Source: Stieleria magnilauensis
GTDB lineage: Bacteria; Planctomycetota; Planctomycetia; Pirellulales; Pirellulaceae
DNA length: 64,000 nt
Direction of reading: 5' to 3'
NCBI GenBank assembly: GCA_007753675.1
Contig: CP036432.1
Location: 5,182,394-5,246,393, forward strand
The position numbers were made by a program, and so were the translations under genes. Positions 53,920 through 63,800 of this stretch are shown here, piece by piece. The notes beneath the pieces are model-generated. The model was not told where the DNA came from. It did not search any database and saw only the letters and a list, made by a program, of their open reading frames with translations. Position 1 is the stretch's first letter, and each line of letters begins with the position of its first letter.

Positions 53920-56039
53920 CGCTCGTCTCCCAACGACAGGACGGGGGCAAAACCGATCGAAGTCTCCATCCAACCCCCACAAGAACACCCGCCGCCGCCC
54001 TCCGGTGAAAACAACATGCCTTGAGCCGGAATGGTGCTCAGCCAACAACTCGGCCGCAAACGGGTGAACTCGCTGGGTTTCTCGTCCTGGAGTGACCATA
54101 ACGACAGGGGGCCGGTTCCGCCGCGATAGATGATCGAGTTGCCCGCGCCAATCGGTGTCGCACATCCCCGCCGTTTTCCCAGCGTCCCCGATTTGACCAC
54201 GCGGCCGTCGTCGGCACTGAGAATATGCGGTTGGACGAAGATCTGGCCGTTCATCAACACCGCGTGTTGGATGTGGGCGCTGTGATGGTCTTCGGGCCAC
54301 TGGACGGATTGCTGCCAACGCGGCTTGCCGGATGTCACATCGAGCGAGACGAAATGAAACTCGTTCTTTCCAGAGGTTTGCAAGATGAACTGATCGTCAT
54401 CGGCAATGCCAAAACTGATCAGCGTTTCATGATCCTGTGGCGGCACCTTCGATTTCCATCGCTGTTCGCCGCTGTCCAGGTCCAGGCAAACGATGGAGGC
54501 CGCATTCCAGATTTGGCGGTTGAGCAGTTTTCCGTTAGACGCTTGTTTCAGCGTGGGGTCGTCGACTTCGACAAAGTAAATCTGGTTGCCGGAAATGGTG
54601 ATGGTGGAATGCACGATCGCGTCGGCATCACGCTGCCAATCGATGCTGCCGTATTGTTTGTCGTAGCCCACGATGGCGTTCCCGCAGACCTTGGCGGTCG
54701 CCGCATCGTCTTTGCCGTCGTACCACGCCGCCTTGTCCCAGAATCCCGAGTAACCGCTGCCCGGTTTCATGACGGTTCCGACGACACGGTGCTCCGTGAC
54801 GGCGACGTAGCCCCATTCGCTGCTGCCCTCGTATTCTTCCGGCAGCAACATGGTGCGAATCATTTCTCCGCTGGCGGCATCGATCACCCACAAGCGGTCT
54901 TTGACCGCGGCATAGACGTGCGAATCATCCGCACACCAGTTGCCACAGTCACGCGGGATGTTGACGCGTCGCAAGTCGGGGATTTCGAGCGACCACAGCA
55001 CGGCGCCGTTGAAGGCATCGAGTGCGATCATGCGGTTCATGCCTTGATGGAACAGCCGGCCGCCGACGGCCAGAGGCGCGGGCATGCGTGGGTTGCGGTC
55101 GATACCAAAATCCGCCCCCGGTCGGCCGATCCATTTCACTTCCAAGTCGGCCGTGTCGTCGACGCCGCCGAGCATTTCGCCGGAGTAAGACGCGTTGCCG
55201 CTGGAGCCATACTGGTGTCCCCAGGCGGCGAGTTCCAGGGCGGCGCGTCGCCCGAAATGGACGTCGGCGTTGATGGCCTGCCAAGCGTATTCGTCGTTTT
55301 GGGTGTCAGCCACTTCATCGCCGCTGCCCAGCTTGATGATCTGACCCATCGGGGAAAGCAGGCCGGCGACATCGTTGACTTGATTGGCGCGAACAACGAC
55401 GACGTTGGCGATCGCGTGGGGAACGTCTTGTTTCAGTTGAGCAGTCAAACGAATACCGTACGTTCGATCGGCATACCATCGTTTGCGCAAGCGGTTCAAT
55501 GTGTCTGAATCATCGACCGCGGCGACCACCGTCATCGACGTCCCCGCCGCGATCGCTTCACACCAAGAAGGGGACACGTCGCCCCACACGACCGCGTACC
55601 CGCCGGGTTGGACCAGCCGTTTGATCGCCTCCTCGGCTCCGGCGGGCACCCCGGATGCCTCGACCACCGGAGGCGTGTAGTTCATCCCGCCTTCGAGTTG
55701 ATAGAAGGAGCTAAAGGAACGTTTGCCGCCTTGATTCAAGCCGAACCGATACCAGTAGTTTTGGCCCGGGACCAGATCGTCCACGACGACGCGATGGCTG
55801 GTGCCGGAGGATGGCGAAGCGATGACGCGTCCCAGTTTTCGGGTCGGCCCAAAAGCGACGGCGGCCGGACCGGCGATCGTCGTTTCCCAACGGATCTCCG
55901 CCGAGGTCGGCGTCAAAAAGCGGACACCGGGGCGGACGCCAAAGGCGATCGGCTCGTCAGGAAGTTTTTCGTCTTGGGCGTGGGACGAGACTGCGAGCCC
56001 GATCCAGAACGCGACGATGACCAACAGGCGGGGAGACAT
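53916..56039 (-). CDS. Secreted Fn3-like/methyltransferase-like/beta-propeller protein
   Basis: The 707-residue protein has a short signal peptide (RLLVIVAFWIGLAVSSHA). Residues 28-125 look like a fibronectin III-type domain of the purple-acid-phosphatase kind (GVRFLTPTSAEIRWETTI, VVVDDLVPGQNYWYRFGL) but no phosphatase follows. Residues 135-250 are a degenerate methyltransferase-like segment (YAVVWGDVSPSWCEAIAAG, VVAAVDDSD). From about 275 on there are PQQ-like blades (MIALDAFNGAVLW, WVIDAASGEMIR), ending in GGGGCSCGG with C-S-C at 685-687. It corresponds to the C-terminal two-thirds of the 1298-residue protein minus the malectin-like end. It is the first gene of the operon and is followed by the single propeller. 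Confidence 0.77.
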   Translation of the reverse strand: MSPRLLVIVAFWIGLAVSSHAQDEKLPDEPIAFGVRPGVRFLTPTSAEIRWETTIAGPAAVAFGPTRKLGRVIASPSSGTSHRVVVDDLVPGQNYWYRFGLNQGGKRSFSSFYQLEGGMNYTPPVVEASGVPAGAEEAIKRLVQPGGYAVVWGDVSPSWCEAIAAGTSMTVVAAVDDSDTLNRLRKRWYADRTYGIRLTAQLKQDVPHAIANVVVVRANQVNDVAGLLSPMGQIIKLGSGDEVADTQNDEYAWQAINADVHFGRRAALELAAWGHQYGSSGNASYSGEMLGGVDDTADLEVKWIGRPGADFGIDRNPRMPAPLAVGGRLFHQGMNRMIALDAFNGAVLWSLEIPDLRRVNIPRDCGNWCADDSHVYAAVKDRLWVIDAASGEMIRTMLLPEEYEGSSEWGYVAVTEHRVVGTVMKPGSGYSGFWDKAAWYDGKDDAATAKVCGNAIVGYDKQYGSIDWQRDADAIVHSTITISGNQIYFVEVDDPTLKQASNGKLLNRQIWNAASIVCLDLDSGEQRWKSKVPPQDHETLISFGIADDDQFILQTSGKNEFHFVSLDVTSGKPRWQQSVQWPEDHHSAHIQHAVLMNGQIFVQPHILSADDGRVVKSGTLGKRRGCATPIGAGNSIIYRGGTGPLSLWSLQDEKPSEFTRLRPSCWLSTIPAQGMLFSPEGGGGCSCGGWMETSIGFAPVLSLGDER

Positions 56040-56126
56040 GATTGCGTTTCACCAAAAAAATCGAGACGCAGAAAGGAGAGGACTGACTGAGGGTAATTGT
56101 GTCGGGGGCGGTAGTCATCAGTGATC

Positions 56127-56221
56127 GTAAGCTGGAAGCTTACAATCACGGTGGTCGCGGCGAGCCGCGAGAAACGCAAGCTAGAAGCTTACGCCACTGC
56201 GAACGCAAGCTGGAAGCTTAC
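56127..56221. repeat. Three AAGCTT-centred short repeats
   Basis: Copies of a 17-18-bp near-palindrome, consensus CGCAAGCTGGAAGCTTAC, lie at 56127-56143, 56175-56192 and 56204-56221, in the gap between the propeller operon and the esterase gene. The middle one has CTAGAAG. The unit is close to self-complementary, and similar short elements are, from memory, spread through related genomes. The spacing (48 and 29 bp) is irregular, so this is not a CRISPR array. Confidence 0.75.
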
Positions 56222-56228
56222 TTCTCGG

Positions 56229-57131
56229 TTAGGGAATCAGCTTCATCGTCTTCATCCAGTTGGCCGCCTGCTCGGGCCAGCGGGTGACGGGCTGGTCGGT
56301 GACGCGGAGCCCGTAGCCATGGCCGCCGGTCGCGTAGACGTGAAGCTCCGCCGGCACGCCGGCTTCTTTCAGTGCGCCGGCCAACGTCAAGCAATTGTGA
56401 ACCGACACGCGATCGTCAAAGGCGTGGGCGAAAAACATCGGCGGCGTGTCTTGCGTGACCTTGATGTAGTCGTGCAACTGCGCGGTGCCTTTTTCGACCA
56501 TGCCCGCTGCATAAATCAGCATCGCAAAATCGGGCCGGATCGAAACCTGGTCGACTTTGTCCACCGCTTCGTACTGACGCTCTTCCTGAAACAGGGCGGT
56601 CAAGCCGGCGGTTTCGCCGCCGGCGGAGAAGCCGCAAATGCCGATTCGTGCGGGATCAATCTTCCACTCTTCGGCGTGTGATCGCACCAGACTCATCGCC
56701 CGTTGGGCGTCCTGCACGGCCGCGCCCCAACGACGATCGGGGTCCCGCGCCGGCACGCGGTACTTCAACACGATGGCAGTCACGCCGATCGAATTGAGCC
56801 ACTCGGCGACTTCGGTCCCCTCCAGGTCATACGCCAAAATGTGGTGTCCACCGCCCGGGCAGATCACGACGGCCGTTCCGTTGCTCTTATCCGCCGGCGG
56901 TCGATACACCGCAATCTGGGGTGTGGACACATTGCCCAGCTTGATAATCCGCCGCCCCGCGATCAACCGATCGTCCGGCTTGGTCTGGTCCGCTTCCGCG
57001 GGCAACGTTTTGGTTTCGCCCGGTGGCGTCCCCGGCCAAACGTTCAAGACCATCGGATCGCCGGCGACGACCTGCGGCAGCGATGTAAAAACGGACGCGG
57101 AGATCAGTGCGATCAAGAAGACTGGTTTCAT
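56229..57131 (-). CDS. Secreted alpha/beta-hydrolase (esterase of the acetylxylan-esterase/BD-FAE type)
   Basis: The 300-residue protein has a signal peptide (FLIALISASVFTSLPQVVA). The alpha/beta-hydrolase core shows AVVICPGGGHHILAYDLEG (oxyanion strand with H-G/G-G-G motif), the nucleophile elbow GFSAGG (about 165-170), an Asp in HAFDDRVSV and the catalytic His in TGGHGYGL. This fits small esterases acting on acetylated or feruloylated polysaccharides. Its start faces away from the unclassified secreted protein gene; the propeller operon transcribes in the same direction 190 bp downstream. Confidence 0.87.
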   Translation of the reverse strand: MKPVFLIALISASVFTSLPQVVAGDPMVLNVWPGTPPGETKTLPAEADQTKPDDRLIAGRRIIKLGNVSTPQIAVYRPPADKSNGTAVVICPGGGHHILAYDLEGTEVAEWLNSIGVTAIVLKYRVPARDPDRRWGAAVQDAQRAMSLVRSHAEEWKIDPARIGICGFSAGGETAGLTALFQEERQYEAVDKVDQVSIRPDFAMLIYAAGMVEKGTAQLHDYIKVTQDTPPMFFAHAFDDRVSVHNCLTLAGALKEAGVPAELHVYATGGHGYGLRVTDQPVTRWPEQAANWMKTMKLIP

Positions 57132-57534
57132 GTGAGTTTCCGTGGGTGCGTGAATCGAGCGACCGTCATTCTAGTGCTCTCGCTACGTTCATTCTTGGGG
57201 TAGCGGAACTCACCGAGAATTTTACCGGGCGATCTATCGAACATCCTACCCACCGATCGCAGCGCGAACCCACGGATGACAGGGCGCAAAACATCCGTGG
57301 GTTCGCGCTGCCATCCGTGGGCCCTGTAAACATTTCATCGTTCCGCAAGCTACAGCCTGACCTTTCCCCGCTCGACAAACGCAACCGTAAACCAAAAGCT
57401 GACAGCGCACTAGCTTCGGGCCCAACAATCGTGCGTCGGGCGGGTATCCTGCAGTCTAAACAGAGACGCCCTGGCCTCGGACTCTCAGGCCTCGGTCCTG
57501 CCCCCGATTCACCATCATTTCGAGATCCACCGAC
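57132..57534. other. 403-bp divergent intergenic region with a perfect 20-bp inverted repeat
   Basis: No gene is supported here. The 20 bp at 57259-57278 (GCAGCGCGAACCCACGGATG) are perfectly complementary to 57292-57311, with a 13-nt loop; the ATCCGTGGG core recurs a third time at 57312-57320, and ACAGGGC/GCCCTGT (57279-57285, 57320-57326) forms a second pair. The region should also hold promoters for the esterase and the 511-residue protein, which I cannot place. Confidence 0.6.
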
Positions 57535-59070
57535 ATGCGATCGGCCCGATGGACCTGCATTGTTTTCCCCTTGCTGTTGATCTGCATTCCTGTCGCGGGC
57601 GACATTCCGGCCGCGGCGCATGATTACTTTGTGATCAAAGTCGTCGATCAAGCGACCGGGCGCGGAGTGCCGATGGTTGAGCTGAAAACCGTCAACCATG
57701 TCCGTTATTACACGGATTCGGCGGGCATCGTGGCGTTCGATGAACCCGGATTGATGAACCAGTCCGTCTTCTTTCACGTTTGGAGCCACGGCTACGAGTT
57801 CCCCGCAGACGGTTTCGGCTATCGCGGCAAACGATTGAAGGTCCAGCCCGGCGGCATGGCGACGCTGATGATCAAGCGGGTGAACATCGCCCAACGCCTG
57901 TATCGCATCACCGGTGCGGGCATCTACCGCGACAGTGTTCTGGTCGGGCATCCCACACCGATCAAACATCCGGTGTTGAACGGTCGCGTGTTCGGATCGG
58001 ACAGCGTCGTCAATGCCATTTACAAAGGCAAACTGTATTGGTTTTGGGGAGACACCCATCGACCTTCGTATCCGTTGGGCAATTTTGATGTGCCCGGTGC
58101 CGTGTCCCGGTTGCCGTCCGACGGGGGACTAGATCCCGAAGTCGGTGTCGACTTGGATTACTTTGCCGATGACAGCGGGTTTGCAAAACCGACGGCCAAG
58201 TTGCCTGGAAAAGGGCCGACCTGGATCAACGGCTTGGTCACGCTGGGCGGCAACACGGACCGTGAGCGAATGTTCGCGGCCTACGTCAAAATCAAGCCAC
58301 CGCTGACGGTCTATGAACGCGGGTTGGCCGAGTTCAACGATCAAACCTATCAATTCGAAAAACGGAAGGCATTCGCAATCGATGCGCCGTTGTTTCCCGC
58401 TGGGCACCCCTTCACACATCAAGACGATGGGGTTCGGTACGTGTACTTCGCCGACCCGTTTCCTTTGGTCCGTGTCCCGGCGACCGCCGAGGCGCTGAGT
58501 GATTTGTCGCGGTACGAAGCATACACGTGCCTGAAACAGGGCAACCGTGCGGACTCCCTCGAGGTCGTGCGGCACAACGGTGCTCCGGTTTTCAGCTGGA
58601 AGCCGGACACGATCCCCTTCACGCCGGCACTTCAAAATCGACTGATCAGGGAAGGCCAACTCCAAGCGACCGACGGATTGTTTCGCCTGATCGACGAAGC
58701 GGGAAAATTGGTAACGATGCACCGCGGATCGGTGGCCTGGAACGAACACCGGGGACGCTGGGTGATGATTGGGGTTCAGTACGCGGGCACGTCGATGCTG
58801 GGCGAGGTCTGGTATGCCGATTCGAAGAAACTGACCGGCCCGTGGATCAACGCTCGAAAGATCGTCACCCACGAGAAATACAGTTTCTACAACCCGAAAC
58901 AGCACCCGATGTTTGCCAAGGACGACGGGCGGGTGATCTTTTTTGAAGGCACGTACACGACGACGTTCTCCGGCAACGACGACCCGACACCCCGCTACGA
59001 CTACAACCAGATGATGTACAAGCTGGATCTAGCGGATCTCGGTTTCGGAGAACGAAACGCAAGCGAATGA
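57535..59070 (+). CDS. Secreted protein with carboxypeptidase-regulatory-like N-terminus and five-bladed propeller-like core
   Basis: The 511-residue product has a signal peptide (CIVFPLLLICIPVAGDIPAAA). Residues 28-115 look like a carboxypeptidase-regulatory-like beta sandwich (FVIKVVDQATGRGVPMVELKTVN, YYTDSAGIVAFDE). The rest has blade-like repeats with motifs such as LYWFWGDTHRPS, RYVYFADPF and VMIGVQYAGTSMLGEVWYADS, which resemble GH43-type or DUF4185-like five-bladed propellers. I cannot confirm a glycosidase active site. It stands alone between a 403-bp and a 158-bp gap. A carbohydrate-binding or glycosidase role is inferred. Confidence 0.7.
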   Translation: MRSARWTCIVFPLLLICIPVAGDIPAAAHDYFVIKVVDQATGRGVPMVELKTVNHVRYYTDSAGIVAFDEPGLMNQSVFFHVWSHGYEFPADGFGYRGKRLKVQPGGMATLMIKRVNIAQRLYRITGAGIYRDSVLVGHPTPIKHPVLNGRVFGSDSVVNAIYKGKLYWFWGDTHRPSYPLGNFDVPGAVSRLPSDGGLDPEVGVDLDYFADDSGFAKPTAKLPGKGPTWINGLVTLGGNTDRERMFAAYVKIKPPLTVYERGLAEFNDQTYQFEKRKAFAIDAPLFPAGHPFTHQDDGVRYVYFADPFPLVRVPATAEALSDLSRYEAYTCLKQGNRADSLEVVRHNGAPVFSWKPDTIPFTPALQNRLIREGQLQATDGLFRLIDEAGKLVTMHRGSVAWNEHRGRWVMIGVQYAGTSMLGEVWYADSKKLTGPWINARKIVTHEKYSFYNPKQHPMFAKDDGRVIFFEGTYTTTFSGNDDPTPRYDYNQMMYKLDLADLGFGERNASE

Positions 59071-59228
59071 ATCGATGCCCAGATCGCACGGTTTCCCCTC
59101 GTTTTAGGGCTCCGCCTCGCCGCCTTTTCGCCCACGTTCCCGCGAAAAATGGGTTATGATGGCTGACCCGAACTCGCGCCGCGAGTGCCTTCCCTCCTAA
59201 ATCCCACATCCGCTTGGAGTCTATTCCG

Positions 59229-60776
59229 ATGAAACCATTTAGTCGTCGCCAGTTTAACGTCGCATCGGCCGCCTCGCTCGCCGGGCTGGCGACCGCCGTC
59301 CACACCAGTTCGGCGGCCAAGGCGGCCGACGGCCCCAACGAAAAACTGGGCGTGGTGGTGGCCGGTGTAAACGGACGTGGGCAATCGCACATCGCCGGAT
59401 TCGGCAGCGATCCGCGGGCCGAAGTCCGCGCCATCGTCGAAGTCGATTCCAAAGTCGCGGACCAGCGTGCCGGTTCGATCGAAAAACGAACGGGGCTCAA
59501 GCCGAAGGTCTACCGGGACATCCGCGAAGCGCTCGAATCCGATGACTACCAAATCGTAACCTGTGCGACACCGAACCATTGGCATGCATTGATCGGCGTC
59601 TGGGCGATGCAAGCCGGCAAAGACGTCTACCTTGAGAAACCGATCAGCCATAACGTCAACGAAGGACGGGCGCTCGTCGAGGCGGCAAAAAAGTATGGCC
59701 GAATGTTTCAAACCGGAACACAGTGCCGCAGCAGCAACGGCGTGATCGATCTGGTCGATTTCATCCAGAGCGGTGGGATCGGTGAAGTCAAATTGGCTCG
59801 CGGGCTGTGTTACAAACGCCGCAAGTCGATCGGCCCGATCGGCAACTATCCGATTCCCGATTCGGTCGATTTCAATCTCTGGAGCGGCCCGGCGACCTAC
59901 ACCGATCCAAAGGTGACGCGGCAACGCTTCCATTACGACTGGCACTGGCAACGCCATTACGGCAACGGCGATTCGGGAAACCAAGGCCCTCACCAAACTG
60001 ATGTCTCACGCTGGGGATTGGGGCTGGAACGTCATCCCAACTCGATCCTGACCTACGCCGGACGTCTCGGTTATCAAGCCGAACGGAAAGACCCTAGCTA
60101 TGTCGATGCCGGCGACACCGCCAACACCCAAGTCTCGATCTACGACTACGGCGACAAAACGATCGTTTTCGAAACACGTGGCTTAAGTGTCGACGAGAGC
60201 GCCGACGACGAAATCAACGCCTTGTTCGGCAGCAACCGAGGCAACAAGATCGGCGTCGTCTTTTATGGCAGCGAAGGTTACGCGATCCAGGGTCCGAATT
60301 ACGAAAACGGACGCGTCTTTGACCTCGATAAAAAGCCCGTGCGTGATTTCAAGCACAACAGCAAAGAAGCTGGCCAGCTCAACGAGTTGCACATGAGCAA
60401 CTTCATTGACGCGGTCGTCTCGCGTGACGGGTCCAAGCTGAATGCCGATGCGATGTGCGGACACCTGTCCGCTTCGATCGCGCACCTGGGTAACATCTCC
60501 TACTATGTCGGCCAGGAAAACCGCGTCAGCCCCGATGAGATTGCCGGCGCCGTGGAAGCGTTCGGTTCATCCGATGATGATTCCGCGACGCTGCAACGAA
60601 CGCTGCGGCACCTCCGCGACAATGGTGTGAAACCCGAAGTCGAACAGTTGTCGCTCGGTCCGGTGCTGAAATTTGATCCGGTCAGCGAACGCTTTGCCGA
60701 CAACGACGCCGCCAACGCGATGTTGACCCGCCAGTACCGCGACGGATTCGTCGTCCCGGATCCGAGCAACGTCTGA
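59229..60776 (+). CDS. Tat-exported Gfo/Idh/MocA-family oxidoreductase
   Basis: From the ATG at 59229 the protein has 515 residues. It starts with a twin-arginine signal (SRRQFNVASAASLAGLATA), so it is exported folded with its cofactor. The Rossmann domain has VVVAGVNGRGQSH (G-x-G-x-x-G-like) at about 40-52 and the family signature VYLEKPISHNVNEGR (E-K-P catalytic Lys) near 135-149. The C-terminal alpha/beta domain follows, with NSKEAGQLNELHMSNFIDAV. Tat-exported members of this family are greatly expanded in planctomycetes and are thought to act on sugars, though their reactions are mostly unknown. The gene is convergent with the last large propeller gene. Confidence 0.9.
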   Translation: MKPFSRRQFNVASAASLAGLATAVHTSSAAKAADGPNEKLGVVVAGVNGRGQSHIAGFGSDPRAEVRAIVEVDSKVADQRAGSIEKRTGLKPKVYRDIREALESDDYQIVTCATPNHWHALIGVWAMQAGKDVYLEKPISHNVNEGRALVEAAKKYGRMFQTGTQCRSSNGVIDLVDFIQSGGIGEVKLARGLCYKRRKSIGPIGNYPIPDSVDFNLWSGPATYTDPKVTRQRFHYDWHWQRHYGNGDSGNQGPHQTDVSRWGLGLERHPNSILTYAGRLGYQAERKDPSYVDAGDTANTQVSIYDYGDKTIVFETRGLSVDESADDEINALFGSNRGNKIGVVFYGSEGYAIQGPNYENGRVFDLDKKPVRDFKHNSKEAGQLNELHMSNFIDAVVSRDGSKLNADAMCGHLSASIAHLGNISYYVGQENRVSPDEIAGAVEAFGSSDDDSATLQRTLRHLRDNGVKPEVEQLSLGPVLKFDPVSERFADNDAANAMLTRQYRDGFVVPDPSNV

Positions 60777-60812
60777 TCGGCAGAGATTGATCAGTCATAC
60801 TGAGCACTGATA

Positions 60813-60853
60813 CTGAGCAGCGAACGGATAGAAATGGTTCGTTCGTTGCTCAG
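60813..60853. terminator. Hairpin between convergent genes
   Basis: CTGAGCAGCGAAC at 60813-60825 and GTTCGTTGCTCAG at 60841-60853 form a 13-bp stem (one G-U wobble in RNA) with a 15-nt loop. It lies between the convergent oxidoreductase and propeller genes, 37 bp after the first stop, so it is a likely bidirectional terminator. No T-tract follows. Confidence 0.65.
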
Positions 60854-60871
60854 CGAATCGTTCTCAGCGAA

Positions 60872-63800
60872 TCATTTGGCGGCAAGGCAGACGACCGATC
60901 CATCCTTCAAGCAGACGAAAAAGCTGTTGTGGGCGATCGCGATGCCGTCCCAAACCGGTGCCGCGTCAAATCGCAGTTCTTGTAACGGGCGACCGTCTTC
61001 GGCGTCCAACAACCAGGCGATGCCGCCGTTCCGGCCGGCGTAAGAGGCATTGGTCTGTTCCGCCGAGTAGTCTTTGAGCAGCGGAACGCCAGCGGCCATC
61101 ACCGTGTTATCCGAAGCCGCAATCGCGTGGCCGGCAAAAGGCGTGGGTGTCGTCCAACGCTGCTGCCAGGTCCCCATCGCGGGGATGGCCGACGCGTCTT
61201 CTTTCTCGCCCATCCCGCCGTAGCTTCCCGAATAGACGCTGTACAGTTCCAATGGGTCCAGTCCCCGCCCGCGACCGGGCAGATTGCGACCGGGCGCGTA
61301 ACCGCGAACCTCGTAAAACAGCTTGCCGTCAAAGGCGATCGTGTCGCCGGCCGGACCAGCGCCGAACTTACCCATCGCGCCGCCGTAGCGGAGATCCCGA
61401 TCCACGGTCCAGTAGGTGCGGTGCTGGGGTGATTCGTTCAAAAAACCGGGAGACGCCATCAAGTGCAGGGTCTTCACTTTTTGCGTCGCGACGGGTTCCA
61501 GATCGGGATTGAAGGCCTGGTTTCGCATGAACAACTGGTCGGCCGCACAGGAGAAGATGTCGCCTTTGCAACCTTCCAACTGGAACTGTCCCCGCGCCTG
61601 GACGGGGAAACTGCGGGCGTCGTCCTGGTACGGGCCCTGCATGATTCTGCCGTGCTTCATCTCGCCGGAGACCGGATCGAGTCCAAACACGGCGATACCG
61701 CCATCGAGAAAGGTGCTGCGTCCGGCGGCAAAGTAAGCCGTGTCATCAAACATCATGATGCTGCCATGGACCGGCCAAGCCGATTCCAAACGCCCCGTGT
61801 CGCAGATCAATCGACGCTCGGGCATGCCGTTGAACGTCCACACCAATTGTCCGTCGGAGGCTCGCAGACAGTAGACCGATCCGCCGCGGCTGCCGACCAG
61901 GACCAAGCCGTTGTGATACGTGGGAGGGCTGTCGATGCGTCCGTCGGCGATGAAGGACCACCCGATGGCGCCGTCTTCGCGATTGAGCGAATACAACGTG
62001 TAGCCGTCTCGATCGGCGACATACACACTGTCGCCGGCGACCACCGGCGCGGTCGGGTGCGACCCGAGATCGACATTCCATTTGGCCACCAATTCGTCCG
62101 GAGTCCGCCCCGGCGTGATCCCGCTACGTGAATTCGAATAGCGGTACGTCGGCCAGTCGTCCGCCGAGGCCGCCGGTCCATTCACGGTTCCAAACGCAGG
62201 CCCCTTCACCAGACGCGGCTCGATCGAAACGTTGAAGCGGCGGTCGGTATTGCCCGAACCGTTGTAGAATCCGTTCACGCCGGTCGCCATCGTGCCGATC
62301 GCGCACTGACAGACATAGGGGCCGTTGTAGAGCATGCCGTTGGCGGGCATCACCGCCAGCCCACAGGTCGAACGCGCCCAGGGATTCGGCGTTTCCGCCG
62401 TCCCATCGAGCTTGACAAAGTCGGCGCCGCCGGACGCGCTGTTGAGGTAATAGCGATGCGTGATGCGATTGCGATAGCAGCGGTCATGCGACATCGGACC
62501 GGTCATCTCCTGGGCCAACGTGCGGACGACCTTGCCGGTTTTAGGATCGCGGCCGTTCAAGTCGCGGCTCCACACCAATCCGTCAGCGACGAAGATCTCG
62601 GTGCTCTTCATGTAATTCTGTCCGGCCGGTGCCGACCAAAGCGTCTTGCCATCGCGAAGACGTTTCGCCGTCATGGTGTCATGGATGGCGCAAAAAACCA
62701 TCTCGTCGGTCAGCACCAACGTGGGATGGACGTTGGCAGAAAACAGCGACGAATCACTGGGTTTCTTGCCACGTCGAAGCGCCCGCCCGGCCTCCTTGGT
62801 CACCGGTGGCGCAGCCTTGATCGGAACCGGCTCGGTCCACAACACGTCCCCGCTGACAGTGTCCAAACAGGTCACGCCGCCGGTGCTGTGATAGACCAAG
62901 TGGGGACCATTGACCGCAAAGGTGCCTCCGGTGTACTCGTCCATCATGGCGCGAGTCCAACGTTCATCGCCGTCTTTCAGATCCACCGCACACAGCTCCA
63001 CACGTCCATCGGTCGCCGCCGCTTTGGGCAGCTTGTAGGGCGTTCCCTTGATCACGTACAGCGTTTGGCCATCGATGGCAAACTCCGTCGCCCGCTTGGT
63101 GTGCGGGTAAACCTGCCTGACCGCGCCGGTGCGGATCGCGTACGCCGTGACGGGATCACCGAAACCGGAACAAACGTAAACGGACTTGCCGACCGCCGCC
63201 AGACACCGCTGCTGCTGAGTCGGAATCGACTTGATGCTTCCCGTCTGCCACTTGATCCATTGTTCCATCGGCCGCTTCCACAGCTCGATGCCGTTGAATC
63301 CGTCACGCGCGACCAATTGGTAATCGATCGGCGCGTTGATGTCTTCGGTCGTCGCGCGATCCTCGATGGTCAACAACACACCATCGGCAGAAACCATGTT
63401 GGTCAACGAAGGCGAGAGCGACTTGGAACGTCCGTATTCCGGCGTGTCGTGCCAACGGAGTCGTTGGGGAGGCCCCACGTCATCCAACGAGACGCCGTTG
63501 TTATCCGCACCGTGCAAGAACTGATTCCACTGATCCAGTCCATCGGGGACCGGCTTGGCCCGCTTCTTCCATCCATCGGCCCCTTGCACCACGAGACGAC
63601 CACCCGGAACCAACACCCGCATCAATTCGGATTTGGGAACTTCGGACGAATCCTTGCACAGCACCAGATTCACCAAGCCATCGACGTAGGGCAGGTCGCG
63701 GCCGTTGTAGAGTTCGCATGAGACCTTCCCATAAAGCCCCGCCTGCTGAATCACCTGCCGCGCCGCCGCGACACGGTCCGGTTCACGCAGCAGCGCATGA

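Noticed and set aside
62456-63721. 421-codon plus-strand frame antisense to the last propeller gene
   Set aside because: Its His/Arg/Gln-rich composition and full overlap with a well-supported gene mark it as an antisense shadow.
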